Source: Chryseobacterium sp. RU37D (GTDB taxonomy: Bacteria; Bacteroidota; Bacteroidia; Flavobacteriales; Weeksellaceae). From it: 64,000 bases of DNA. Location of the stretch: positions 42,129-106,128 of the forward strand of contig NZ_FTMM01000011.1 of NCBI RefSeq assembly GCF_900156075.1. The letters run 5' to 3'. The notes under the pieces are model-generated. The model was given only the letters and a program-made list of their open reading frames with translations, ran no database searches and had not been told where the DNA came from. The position numbers were made by a program, and so were the translations under genes. Of this stretch, positions 50,979-61,800 are shown in pieces; position 1 is the stretch's first letter; every line of letters begins with the position of its first letter.

Positions 50979-51827
50979 ATGGTAGCTATTGTTGATGGTG
51001 GCTCTACAAAATGTGATTGGGTAATTCTGGACGACTTTCATAAGGTCTTCCTGAAAACTGAAACCATAGGTTTCAATCCTAATAATACTGCAGCAGAACT
51101 TATCGTACCCGAAATTGAAAAAAATATCAGTCTTGGTGCTGTTAAAAATTCTATTATCAAAGTCTTTTACTATGGTTCCGGCTGTGGAGTAGCCGCAAAC
51201 CGCGACATCATCCACGGAGAGCTCCAGAAATTTTTCAATAAAGCAGAAATTTCTGTTAAAGAAGACCTTACCGCCGCAGCATACGCAGCCTATAACGGGA
51301 AACCTGCATTGGTTTGTATTTTGGGGACAGGGTCTAATTGTTGTTATTTTGACGGAACTAACGTCAAAGTGAAGCTTCCTTCACTCGGATTCCTTATGGA
51401 TGATGGAAACGGAAGCTCTATCGGCAAGCAGCTAGTACGCAGATATTTCATGCAGAAACTTCCGGCAGACCTTCATCAGGAATTTGAGAAAACATACAGT
51501 CTTTCTATTGAAGAGGTGCTGAAAAATATGTATCATAACTCAATGCCGAACGCTTATCTTGCAACTTTCAACAGATTCGTTGTGGAAAGAAAAGATCATC
51601 CTTATTTCAGGCAAATGATTTTCGACGAAATGACAAGCTTCTTTAATTTTCAGGTGATGCCTTATGAAGAAGTAAAGGATGCCGAGATTAATTTCATTGG
51701 CTCTATTGCGTATTATTACGAAGATATATTACGTGCTGCAGCTGAGGAGCTTAACCTTAAAGTGGGGCACATTGTACAGAAACCCATCGAAAGTTTAGTT
51801 AACTATCATATTAAATACATACTTTAA
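50979..51827 (+). CDS. BadF/BadG-type ATPase family, N-acetylglucosamine kinase-like
   Basis: The 282-aa protein has the ASKHA phosphate motifs: MVAIVDGGSTKCDWVILDD (residues 1-19), VCILGTGSNCCYFDG near 108 and GFLMDDGNGSSIGKQLVRRY near 131. This fits the N-acetylglucosamine kinase branch of the family, which is common in Bacteroidota. It would phosphorylate an amino sugar for cell-wall recycling. No other sugar gene is adjacent, so the substrate is uncertain. Confidence 0.87.
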   Translation: MVAIVDGGSTKCDWVILDDFHKVFLKTETIGFNPNNTAAELIVPEIEKNISLGAVKNSIIKVFYYGSGCGVAANRDIIHGELQKFFNKAEISVKEDLTAAAYAAYNGKPALVCILGTGSNCCYFDGTNVKVKLPSLGFLMDDGNGSSIGKQLVRRYFMQKLPADLHQEFEKTYSLSIEEVLKNMYHNSMPNAYLATFNRFVVERKDHPYFRQMIFDEMTSFFNFQVMPYEEVKDAEINFIGSIAYYYEDILRAAAEELNLKVGHIVQKPIESLVNYHIKYIL

Positions 51828-51921
51828 TTTAATTCTTAATATTAAGAATTTAAAGATTATTTTGAAAATCGGGAATTATTCTTGCTGCTTTTAGCCACCT
51901 CACTGATTAATTATCAAGTTT

Positions 51922-51940
51922 GTCATTTCGCAGGAATCTC
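51922..51940. repeat. Short intergenic repeat, GTCATTTCGCAGGAATCTC
   Basis: Similar to the element at 5676 and to the core of family B. It lies 13 bp before a REP-like palindrome. Confidence 0.4.
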
Positions 51941-51953
51941 AGCTATGTCGATT

Positions 51954-51986
51954 AAACGTGACAGATTTTTAAAACCTGTTACGTTT
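51954..51986. repeat. REP-like palindrome, covarying variant of the RAYT-flanking REPs
   Basis: 33 nt long like the RAYT-flanking copies, with the same centre TTTTTAAAACCT and the same AAAC/GTTT ends. Arms AAACGTGACAG (51954-51964) and CTGTTACGTTT (51976-51986). Compared with REP 1, C5-G29 has become G5-C29 and T9-A25 has become C9-G25, two pairs changed on both sides; one pair became a wobble and one a mismatch. Confidence 0.7.
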
Positions 51987-52068
51987 GAACAATAAAAAAT
52001 AAATTAAAACAGGCTTTACTGTTAAAAAACAAAATAAGCCTTATTTAAATAAATAAAAACAAAATTCT

Positions 52069-54363
52069 ATGTCAAGTAAAACTCACCGCGACGAAAAAAA
52101 CTTTAATCAGGCCGCGTTAGATTATCATAAAGCCGAACCTAAAGGAAAAATAGAAGTGATTCCATCAAAACCGCACTCATCTCAGAGAGATTTGTCATTG
52201 GCGTATTCGCCGGGTGTTGCAGTTCCTTGTATGGAGATCCACGACAAGCCGGAGACCGTATACGATTACACCGGAAAAGGGAATCTGGTAGCGGTTATTT
52301 CAAACGGTACAGCGGTTCTTGGATTGGGAGATATCGGTGCGGAGGCTTCTAAGCCGGTAATGGAAGGGAAAGGTCTTTTGTTTAAAATTTTTGCTGATAT
52401 TAACGTTTTTGATATTGAGATTAACGAAAAAGATCCTGATAAATTTATAGATATTGTAAAAGGAATTGCCCCTACTTTCGGAGGAATCAATTTAGAAGAT
52501 ATTAAAGCTCCTGAAGCATTTTATATCGAACAAAGATTAAAGGAAGAATTAGATATTCCTTTGATGCATGATGATCAGCATGGTACAGCAATCATTTCTG
52601 CCGCAGCCCTGATCAACTCTTTGAAAATCGCCAATAAAAACATCGAAGAAGTAAAAATGGTTGTCAATGGCGCGGGAGCAGCCGCTATTGCCTGCACGAA
52701 CCTTTATATCTCTCTCGGTTTAAAGAGAGAAAATGTGCTGATGTGTGACAGCAAAGGGGTGATCAATCATAAAAGAGAAAATCTTACCCCTGAAAAGATA
52801 GACTTCATCGCCAATACAGATATTGATGCTTTAGAAGATGCTGTAAAAGGTTCAGACGTTTTTGTGGGATTGTCGAAAGGAAATGTAATGACCCCTGAAA
52901 TGTTATTAAGCATGAATGAAAACCCTATCGTTTTTGCTTTATCAAATCCGGATCCGGAAATCGCTTATGATCTGGCATTAGAAACACGGAAAGATGTAAT
53001 CATGGCAACAGGAAGAAGTGATTATCCTAACCAGGTAAACAATGTTCTGGGGTTCCCGTATATTTTCCGTGGAGCATTAGATGTTCAGGCTAAAGGAATT
53101 AATGAAGAAATGAAATTGGCTGCTGTACATGCCATTGCAGACCTTGCCAATGAACCTGTCCCTGAAGCGGTAATTTTAGCCTATAATGTTCAGAACCTAC
53201 AGTTTGGGAGAGAATATTTTATTCCTAAGCCTTTTGATAACAGGTTGATTACCAAAGTTTCAAGCGCTGTTGCGAAAGCAGCTATCGATAGCGGAATTGC
53301 CAGAAAAACAATCACTGACTTTGAAGAGTATGAAAACAACCTTCTTGACAGAATGGGAAGGGATGAGAAGCTGGTAAGAATGATGCAGAGTCGTGCAAAA
53401 GCCAATCCTAAAAGAATTACTTTAGGAAATGCTGAGGAATATAATGTTTTGAAGGCTGCCCAGATTTTATATGAAGAAGGAATTGCTTATCCAAGCCTTT
53501 TAGGAAACAAAAAATACATTAAAGAGCAGATGGAACGTTTCGGAATCAATCTTGATGTTCCGATTATAGATCCAAGTGATGATGATCAGAAGGAAAACAG
53601 AAAAAAATACAGGGAAACCCTTTGGAAGCTTCGTCAGAGAAAAGGGATGAACGAATATAAAGCGAAAAGATTCGTTCGCCAGAGAGACTATTTTGGTCCG
53701 TTGATGCTGAGACACGGTGATACAGACGGGTTGATCGTTGGTTTTTCTAAAAATTATGTTTCCGTTTTAAGGCCTGTTTTAGAAGTTATCGAAAAGGATA
53801 AAGGTGTAGATAAAGTAGCAGCAATGATGATGATTCTGTCTGAAAAGAAACCTATTTTCTTCGCAGATACATCTATTAATCAAAATCCTACGGCCGAAGA
53901 TCTTGTCAATATTGCTAAAATGGCAGAATTTACCGTAAAATCTTTCGCTATTGAGCCAAGAATTGCCATGCTTGGGTTTGAAAACTTTGCTGCGATTTCC
54001 GATACCTCAAAAAAAGTAGCAAAAGCAGTAAGCATCCTTCACGAGAAATATCCGAAAATGGTAGTAGATGGAGAAATTCAGCCGGATTTTGCAATGAATG
54101 CAGACCATTTGAGCGACTATCCGTTCTCAAAGCTTGAAACAACCCCGGCCAACACATTCATTTTCCCGAATCTTGAAAGTGCGAACTTATCCTACAAGAT
54201 CATCAGAGGAATGAAGGTTGCCCAGGTGATCGGACCGATTTTGATGGGACTGAAACAACCGGTTCACGTTTTACAAATGCGCTCAAGCGTTGATGAAATT
54301 GTAAATCTTGCCACTATTGCTGTGCTTGATGCTCAAAGAAGAGAAACAAAAAACAAAAAATAA
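52069..54363 (+). CDS. maeB: NADP-dependent malic enzyme with C-terminal phosphotransacetylase-like domain
   Basis: MaeB decarboxylates malate to pyruvate, giving NADPH. The 764-aa length is standard for MaeB. The malic domain has SLAYSPGVAVPCMEI near residue 45, then KGNLVAVISNGTAVLGLGDI and MHDDQHGTAIISAAALINS. The NAD(P)-binding part has VVNGAGAAAIACTNLY. From about residue 430 a phosphate-acetyltransferase domain follows (RHGDTDGLIVGFS, then NTFIFPNLESANLSYKI), usually regulatory in this family. It stands alone on the plus strand. Confidence 0.97.
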   Translation: MSSKTHRDEKNFNQAALDYHKAEPKGKIEVIPSKPHSSQRDLSLAYSPGVAVPCMEIHDKPETVYDYTGKGNLVAVISNGTAVLGLGDIGAEASKPVMEGKGLLFKIFADINVFDIEINEKDPDKFIDIVKGIAPTFGGINLEDIKAPEAFYIEQRLKEELDIPLMHDDQHGTAIISAAALINSLKIANKNIEEVKMVVNGAGAAAIACTNLYISLGLKRENVLMCDSKGVINHKRENLTPEKIDFIANTDIDALEDAVKGSDVFVGLSKGNVMTPEMLLSMNENPIVFALSNPDPEIAYDLALETRKDVIMATGRSDYPNQVNNVLGFPYIFRGALDVQAKGINEEMKLAAVHAIADLANEPVPEAVILAYNVQNLQFGREYFIPKPFDNRLITKVSSAVAKAAIDSGIARKTITDFEEYENNLLDRMGRDEKLVRMMQSRAKANPKRITLGNAEEYNVLKAAQILYEEGIAYPSLLGNKKYIKEQMERFGINLDVPIIDPSDDDQKENRKKYRETLWKLRQRKGMNEYKAKRFVRQRDYFGPLMLRHGDTDGLIVGFSKNYVSVLRPVLEVIEKDKGVDKVAAMMMILSEKKPIFFADTSINQNPTAEDLVNIAKMAEFTVKSFAIEPRIAMLGFENFAAISDTSKKVAKAVSILHEKYPKMVVDGEIQPDFAMNADHLSDYPFSKLETTPANTFIFPNLESANLSYKIIRGMKVAQVIGPILMGLKQPVHVLQMRSSVDEIVNLATIAVLDAQRRETKNKK

Positions 54364-54389
54364 ACACAACAACACAAATTTTGGAAAAG

Positions 54390-55034
54390 ATGAGGTTTAA
54401 TGAAAAAGCAATAATTTTTGATATGGATGGAACTCTGGTAAATAACATCCGTTATCACGAAGAATCCTGGATTTTATTCCTAAACCAGCATGGAATTGAT
54501 ATGGAGCCCGAGAATTTCGCAGCTCAAAATCATGGTACAATGGATGAGATGATTATCCGTTTTTTCGGAAACGATTTACCAGAGAGCAGAGTTAAAGAAT
54601 TGGGGCTGAAAAAAGAAGAAGCGTATCAAAATCTTTATCGGCCACATATCAGGGAGGTGAATGGCTTAACACTTTTTCTCCAGAAATTAAATCAAGATAA
54701 AATAAAGACGGGGCTTGCTACAATGGGAATTCCCACAAGCATTGATTTTATTTTACAAAGTCTGAAAATTAGAGATTATTTCCACGCAATTACCGGAGGA
54801 ATAGAAGTTGCCAAAGGAAAACCGAATCCTGAAATATTTTTGAAAACTCTTGAAAAACTGAATGTAAATAGTAAGGATACCATTGCTGTGGAAGATTCAG
54901 CGGGTGGTATAAAAGCAGCAAAAGATGCCGGAATGAAAGTTGTAGGAATCGCTACAACCCATTCAAAAGAAGAGCTGATGGATTTTGGCTGCTGTCGAGT
55001 AATTAATGATTATTCAGAAATCGAAATTATTTGA
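54390..55034 (+). CDS. HAD-family hydrolase, beta-phosphoglucomutase-like
   Basis: I use the ATG at 54390 (MRFNEKAIIFDMDGTLVNN), giving 214 aa; a TTG three codons earlier is possible. The first HAD motif is FDMDGTLV with two aspartates, the second GLATMGIP (threonine) and the third KGKPNPEIF followed by VEDSAGGIKAAKDAG. The long N-terminal cap with HGTMDEMI resembles phosphoglucomutase or phosphatase members. The substrate is unknown. A terminator follows. Confidence 0.88.
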   Translation: MRFNEKAIIFDMDGTLVNNIRYHEESWILFLNQHGIDMEPENFAAQNHGTMDEMIIRFFGNDLPESRVKELGLKKEEAYQNLYRPHIREVNGLTLFLQKLNQDKIKTGLATMGIPTSIDFILQSLKIRDYFHAITGGIEVAKGKPNPEIFLKTLEKLNVNSKDTIAVEDSAGGIKAAKDAGMKVVGIATTHSKEELMDFGCCRVINDYSEIEII

Positions 55035-55077
55035 TATTTTTTAATTAAATAATCATAGAAAATAAATAATTTTAATA

Positions 55078-55110
55078 AAGACTCCATATTTTGGAGTCTT
55101 TTATTTTTAT
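55078..55110 (+). terminator. Rho-independent terminator
   Basis: AAGACTCCA (55078-55086) and TGGAGTCTT (55092-55100) form a 9-bp stem with a 5-nt loop, then TTATTTTTAT. It ends the HAD gene. Confidence 0.85.
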
Positions 55111-55192
55111 CTTGATTCTTTAAAAAGGGGAATAAAAATTAAGTTAAAAATCATAAGTGTGTGAAAGAAAAACATTAATTAGTTTAATTTGC

Positions 55193-55200
55193 TATATTTG
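55193..55200 (+). promoter_or_regulatory. -7 element of ruvA-sprA
   Basis: TATATTTG, 20 nt before the ruvA ATG at 55221. No TTTG at the usual distance. Confidence 0.5.
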
Positions 55201-55220
55201 GGAGTTTTTAAAAATTAATA

Positions 55221-55805
55221 ATGATATTTTCACTACAAGGCATTGTTCAGGAACTTACGCCTATCTATGCAGTGATCAACATACAGGGTGTTGGTTACTA
55301 TGTAGGTATTAGTCTAATGACCTCACAGGCCCTTACGCCTAATAAAGAAACCACTCTTTTTATTCAGCAAATCATCAGAGAAGATGCCCATTTGCTGTTT
55401 GGTTTTAACACTCGTTCTGAAAAAGAAATGTTCAACCTGTTAATAAGCGTTAACGGAGTAGGTGCAGTTTCAGCCCTTATTTTACTGTCAACACTAAGTC
55501 TCGATGAGATCGCTTCGGCCATTTTGTCAAAAAACAGCGTGCTGATTCAAAAGGCAAAAGGGATCGGTGCAAAAACCGCTGAAAGAATTATTGTAGATCT
55601 TAAAGATAAAGTCCAGAAATTCAGTAATCCGGAAGAAAATATTTCTACATTTGCAAATAATAAAATCAAGGAAGAATCGTTATCTGCATTAGAAGTTTTG
55701 GGCATCCCGAAACGAATGAGCGAGAAGCTTGCAGACAGAATAATAAAACAAGATCCTAACATTTCAGTAGAAGAGTTGGTAAAGCAAATTTTAAAAAACA
55801 TTTAA
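55221..55805 (+). CDS. ruvA: Holliday junction helicase subunit RuvA
   Basis: RuvA binds four-way junctions and loads the RuvB motor. The 194-aa protein has the OB-fold start MIFSLQGIVQELTPIYAVIN. Two helix-hairpin-helix motifs follow (LLISVNGVGAVSALILLS near 73 and KAKGIGAKTAERIIVDLKDK near 112). A flexible linker and the RuvB-binding C-terminal domain (EESLSALEVLGIPKRM onward) complete it. It is followed after 6 bp by sprA, an order seen across flavobacteria from general knowledge. ruvB is elsewhere. Confidence 0.97.
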   Translation: MIFSLQGIVQELTPIYAVINIQGVGYYVGISLMTSQALTPNKETTLFIQQIIREDAHLLFGFNTRSEKEMFNLLISVNGVGAVSALILLSTLSLDEIASAILSKNSVLIQKAKGIGAKTAERIIVDLKDKVQKFSNPEENISTFANNKIKEESLSALEVLGIPKRMSEKLADRIIKQDPNISVEELVKQILKNI

Positions 55806-55811
55806 CATTTG

Positions 55812-58800
55812 GTGGCAAATAATAAGTATTTCAATACATTTCTGTTCCTATCGATATTATTTATTTCGGTCAGGTCATTTGCGCAGGTCAGACCTCCTGC
55901 AGAACCTCCCATCGTCAAGAAAGATTATCAGCTGGCAGATCCTACCCAATATGAAGCCTATTATGATATAAAAACCGGGATGTATTTCGTATACCCAAAA
56001 ATCGGGAATACGGTTACGGGGCCTCCTACGGCGATGTCTCCTGAAGAATATAAAGAATTCATGCTGGCGGCGCAGACAAGGGCTTATTATAAAGAAAAAT
56101 CAGACCGGTACAGCCTGATGTTCCGAAAGGATAAAAGTGATGCGGCAAAAAAAGGTTTAATTCCATCTCTTACAATCAACAACAGGCTTTTTGAAACTAT
56201 TTTTGGAAGCAATAAAATTGAAATTATCCCTTCCGGATACGCTTCCTTTGATTTTGCAGGATTGTACCAGAAGATTGACAATCCGCTGATTCTGCCTCAA
56301 AACAGGACAAGCTTCACTTTTGATATCGACCAAAGAATTCAGCTTGGGTTAATTGGAAAAGTAGGAGAAAACCTTCAATTAAAAGCCAATTACGATACCC
56401 AAAGTGGCTTTGCATTTGAAAACAAGATGAACTTAGTCTGGCAGGCAAAAGGCAGCTGGAAAGACCTTAAACAGAAGGGTTTGAATGATGTCGACAAGCC
56501 AAGCGCAGGAGGAGAAGATAAAATCATTAAAAGAGTAGAATTTGGTAACGTAAATATGCCGCTGTCAACAAGCTTGATACGCGGTTCTCAATCATTATTC
56601 GGGGTAAAGACAGAATTCCAGCTCGGAAAAACATACGGAACAGTCGTGCTTTCTCAACAGCAGGGCGAGGCCAGAAATATTACTGTTCAGGGTGGTGGTG
56701 TTGTGAACACATTTAAATTAAATGCTATTGATTATGAAGACAATCAGCACTACTTTTTAGGGCATTATTTCTTAAATAATTATGATAATTCATTGTTAAA
56801 TTATCCTCAGATTAACTCAAAAATCAGCATTACAAGATTAGAAGTCTGGGTATTGGACCAGGGAAATACTAATCTTCAATATCAGAAAAGTATCGTTGGG
56901 ATCAGGGATTTAGGTGACGGAGGAGGTCTTCCGAATAATGACCAGGCCGGATTCAACTTATATTCAACAATAAACGGTTTGCCGGGAATCAGGGATGCAA
57001 GTACAGCTTATAATGCTATTAAAGGTAATAACCTTCCAGTGGCTTCCGGCGGTGCGCAGCCTTATGTAGACGGGGAGCATTTCATTTTTAACAAAAAAGC
57101 AAGAAGATTAAATCAAAACGAGTATACATTACAACCACAGTTAGGTTACATCTCATTAAATCAAAAATTGAATGATAATCAGCTTCTTGCGGTTTCCTTT
57201 TCATATACAATGAATGGGAGCAATCAGGTGTATAAGGTCGGGGAATTCTCCGAAGAAAGCCAGGTGCTGGTAACGAAAGTTTTGAAGCCTAATACTACTG
57301 TAAAAACTTCCTCGCCAATGTGGGATCTGATGATGAAAAATATCTACTCTCTGGATGCAGGACAAGTGAATCAGGACGGATTTATTCTAAACGTATTGTA
57401 CAGAGACCCACAATCAGGAGGTAAGGTAAATTATCTTCCGGTAAACAATAATGATCAGATCAGAAGCCAGCCTTTGATCAAATTATTAAACTGGGACAGA
57501 TTAAATGTGAACGGTGACTTACAAAGCAATGGAAATTCCACAGGTGACGGTATTTTCGACTTTGTAAATGGGATCACCATCAGGCCGGAAACAGGAAGGG
57601 TGATTTTTACAAAAGTTCAGCCTTTTGGTAGCTTTATTCAAAATGTAATAGGAAGTAATGATCCGCAGTTTGTTTTCTCGGATCTTTATACGCAGCAGAA
57701 ACAGGTGGCTACATCCAGCAATCTTGCACAACGATATACCATTGAAGGCCGTTACAAAGGAACCCAAGGACAAGGTATATCCTTAGGGGCTGTAAACGTT
57801 CCGCAGGGTTCTGTGAAAGTTTCGGCGAATGGAGTGCAGCTTACAGAAGGTATCGACTATACCGTTGACTATATGTTGGGAACGGTAACTATTATTAACG
57901 AACAGGTAAAACAATCTGGACAGGCCATCAATATTTCATTAGAAAACCAACTGACATTTAATACCCAAAGAAAAAGATTCTTAGGATTAAACCTGGAAAG
58001 AAGATTTAATGAAAACTTTATTTTAGGAGGAACCATTGTTAATTATTCAGAATCACCGCTTACCCAAAAGGTAAATTATGGTCAGGAAGCCGTAAACAAT
58101 ACAATGGCGGGGATTAATTTAATGTATAACAATCAACTTCCTTTCCTAACGAGATTAACAGACAAAATCCCTTTAGTCAATACAGAAGCGCCTTCTAATT
58201 TGAACTTCAAAATGGAAGCGGCGTATTTACTTCCGGGATTAAATAAAGGAATTAATGACCAGTCCTACATCGATGATTTTGAACAGACCACTTCAAAAAT
58301 TTCTTTAAAAGAACCAACCGCATGGAGTCTGGCTTCCAAGCCAGAAAAGAATCAGGCTGATCCTATTTTCCAGGGTGCCGGGAAAAATAATGATATTACG
58401 GAAGGATATGGAAGAGGTCTATTATCATGGTATAATATTGACCCAAGATTCTGGGGTATTGGAGGTAAAGCGCCAAACGGCATCACACCACAGTCGGTTT
58501 CAAACCACGCTTCAAGAAGAGTACAGTTTTCTGAGATCTTTAACAACAGAGATTTCGTAGCGGGTGAGCAAACCTATACCAATACTTTCGATATTTCATA
58601 TTATCCGACAGAAAAGGGTCCATATAACGTAAATCCTACTCCGGAAAGCACTTCTGCAAGATGGGCAGGGATCATGAGACCAATTACGGTTTCCAACTTT
58701 GTAAATTCAAATATCGAGTATGTAGAATTCTGGATGATGGATCCGTATGCTGACGGAAATACACTGGGAACGGCTCCGAAACTTTTACTACAATTAGGTA

Positions 58801-61800
58801 ACGTATCCGAAGATATTTTGAAAGATGGGCAGATGCAGTACGAAAATGGTTTACCAACTCCTTCAGCACCATCTACGACCACCAATTCAAATTGGGGAAC
58901 TCAGCCGAAGCAGCCGCCTATTCTTTATGCATTCTCAAGCGAAGGAGCAGATAGAGTAGCGCAGGATGCCGGATACGATGGTTTAAGCTCAGATCAGGAG
59001 GCCGCATTATTTGGAAATACTTTTGTAAATCCGGTAACAGGAGTAAATGACCCTGCAATAGACGATTTCGTATTCTATATGTCTGATAAATTTACAGGAA
59101 ACCAGGCTTCATCAGTGATTCAGAGATATAAATATTTCAGAAATCCTGAAGGAAACTCTCAGAGCAATTCCCTGGAAGTAGCTTCACAGACTCCGGACGC
59201 AGAAGATATTAATAAAGATTATAACTTAGATCAAAGTGAAAGCTATAACCAGTATGAGGTTAATCTAGACCAAGGAAGCTTAGCTTTAGGACAAAACAAT
59301 ATCGTTGATGTTAAGACTGTTCAGGCACAATTCCAGAACGGAAGCTCTGCACAGGTAAAATGGTATTTATTCAGGATTCCTGTTTCACAATATGTGAATA
59401 CTGCTGGAGACCATGATCTTTCAATTTTGAACAATGTAAGATTCGTGAGATTATTATTAAAAGGTTTCGATCAGACATCAACATTGAGATTCGGTACAAT
59501 GGATTTGGTAAGATCAGACTGGAGAAAGTATCCTAAAAATATCGCGAAAACCAATGATCCGGCTACAGATGAAGGATCTGTTGTAGATGTAACTCCTCAA
59601 AATCTTGAAGTAGGAAGCGTAAATATTGAAGAAAATGCTCTGAATCAGCCACCATACGTACTACCTCCGGGAATCGATAGACAGATTTTGAGTGGAAATG
59701 CGGGTGCCCAAAGGCAGAACGAGGCTTCTTTGTATTTGAAAGCTAATGGCTTATTAGCTACGGAAGCGAAAGGGGTATTTAAAAATACAACCCTTGATAT
59801 GAGAAGATATAAAAAGCTTAAACTTTTTGTACATGCTCACGATCCTGTAAATAGAGATCCAAATGTGGGGCAAATGGATGAGAAAACTAAGTTTTTTATC
59901 CGTATAGGTAGCGATGCTACAGACAACTATTATGAATATGAAGCTTCTTTAAAATTAACTTCTACCAATGCAACAGCACCAATGGACATCTGGCCGACGG
60001 AAAATGAGGTTGATCTTGATATCCAAAGTTTCGTGGATGCTAAAATAAGAAGAGATAAAAACTTCCCTAACGATATTACAAAAAGAATTCAGGATAGTGA
60101 TTTTGGAGGTGATGTAAACTTGAAAAAGATTTATATTAAAGGACGTCCAAGTTTAGGTAATATTACTACCATTATGTTGGGTATTAGAAATGCTGGTAAC
60201 AGAGGAGGTGTTTCTATCAACAGAATTCTTTGGGTAAACGAAATCCGTCTTTCAGAAATCGAAAATGACGGAGGGTATGCAGGAAACGCAAGCTTAAACT
60301 TCAATCTCGGAGATTTTGCTACGGTTAATACAAGTGCTTCATATACTTCAGTAGGCTTCGGGAATATTGATTCTAAGCCGGCGGAAAGAAACCAGTCGAC
60401 ACAATCTGCTTTTAGTATTAATACTGCCATTAACGTAGATAAATTATTACCGGAAAAAAGTGGAGTTAAAATTCCATTAAACTACTCTTATTCCCAAACC
60501 ATCGAAGATCCAAAATACAATCCTTTGGATACCGATGTTGAGTTTAATAAAGCAGCCAATAAAGAACAGCTGAAAAAAGTAGCAAGAACGTATACTCAGC
60601 AAAGAAGTATCGGAGTAGTAAATATGCATAAGGAAAGAATGAACCAGAATAAAAAACCGAAATTCTATGATGTGGAAAATATTTCCGTAACTGCTGTTTA
60701 TAATGACGATTTCTACAGAGATATTTATACGAAGAGAAATTACAGACAGTATTTGAGAGGATACATTGATTACAATTATAGTTTTAAGCCGTGGGTGATC
60801 AAGCCGTTCAATAAAATGATAAGCGATACCGCGAAGTCTGCAAAATACCTGAAATGGGTAAAAGAATTCAACTTTAATCCGATTCCGACAAGATTATCCT
60901 TCAGAACAGAGATTGATAGAAATTACAATGAATTAGAATTCAGGAATATTGATGCAATCTTAAGCGGAAACTATAATGATGATTTTGCAGCAATTAAAAA
61001 CAGAAACTTCTATTTCGGATGGCAGTATGGGTTAGGATTTAATTTTACAAAATCTTTAAAGCTCGAGATCAACTCTGCAACCAGAACTTTGAATGACAAT
61101 GTGGATGTTAATACGATGGATAACAATTCCATCTTCGGAAATGTATTCAGAGCCGGAAGACCGGTATTGTACAACCACAGGGTTCAGTTGAATTACAAGC
61201 TGCCGTTCCAGTATCTTCCGTATTTGGATTTCATCGATGCAGAATTAGGTTATGGATTTACCTATAACTGGAATGCTAGATCTACGGTGTTGCTAAACAG
61301 CCCGGACGGAAGCTTAGGATCAATAGGTCAGAACACAAACATCATTCAGGCTACGGCTACAGCAGACTTTACTAAGTTCTTTGGCCAGTTTAAATATTTT
61401 AAAAATATTTCTGCGAAGCTTCAGAAACGCAAGCAGGAGATTGATTCATTAAACAACATATACACTCAGGCCTGGGAGAAAAATAGATATGCTTATAAAA
61501 AATATAAGTTTAAAAACAGGCTGACTCCGCTGCAGAGCATGGCCTACTTCCTGACTTCATTCAAGCATTTGGATGTTAATTATTCTGAAAACAACGGTAC
61601 CGTATTACCTGGCTTATTATCTGCACCGAACTGGTACGGATACGGACAGACATTAGGAGGCCCTACCATAGGATTCTTATTAGGATCTCAGGCAGATATC
61701 AGAAGAACGGTAATGGAAAATGGATGGGTAAGCGGTTCAGAATTCATGACAGACCCTTATGTAAGAATGTCAACCAGGGAATTGCGGGCTAATTTGCAGG

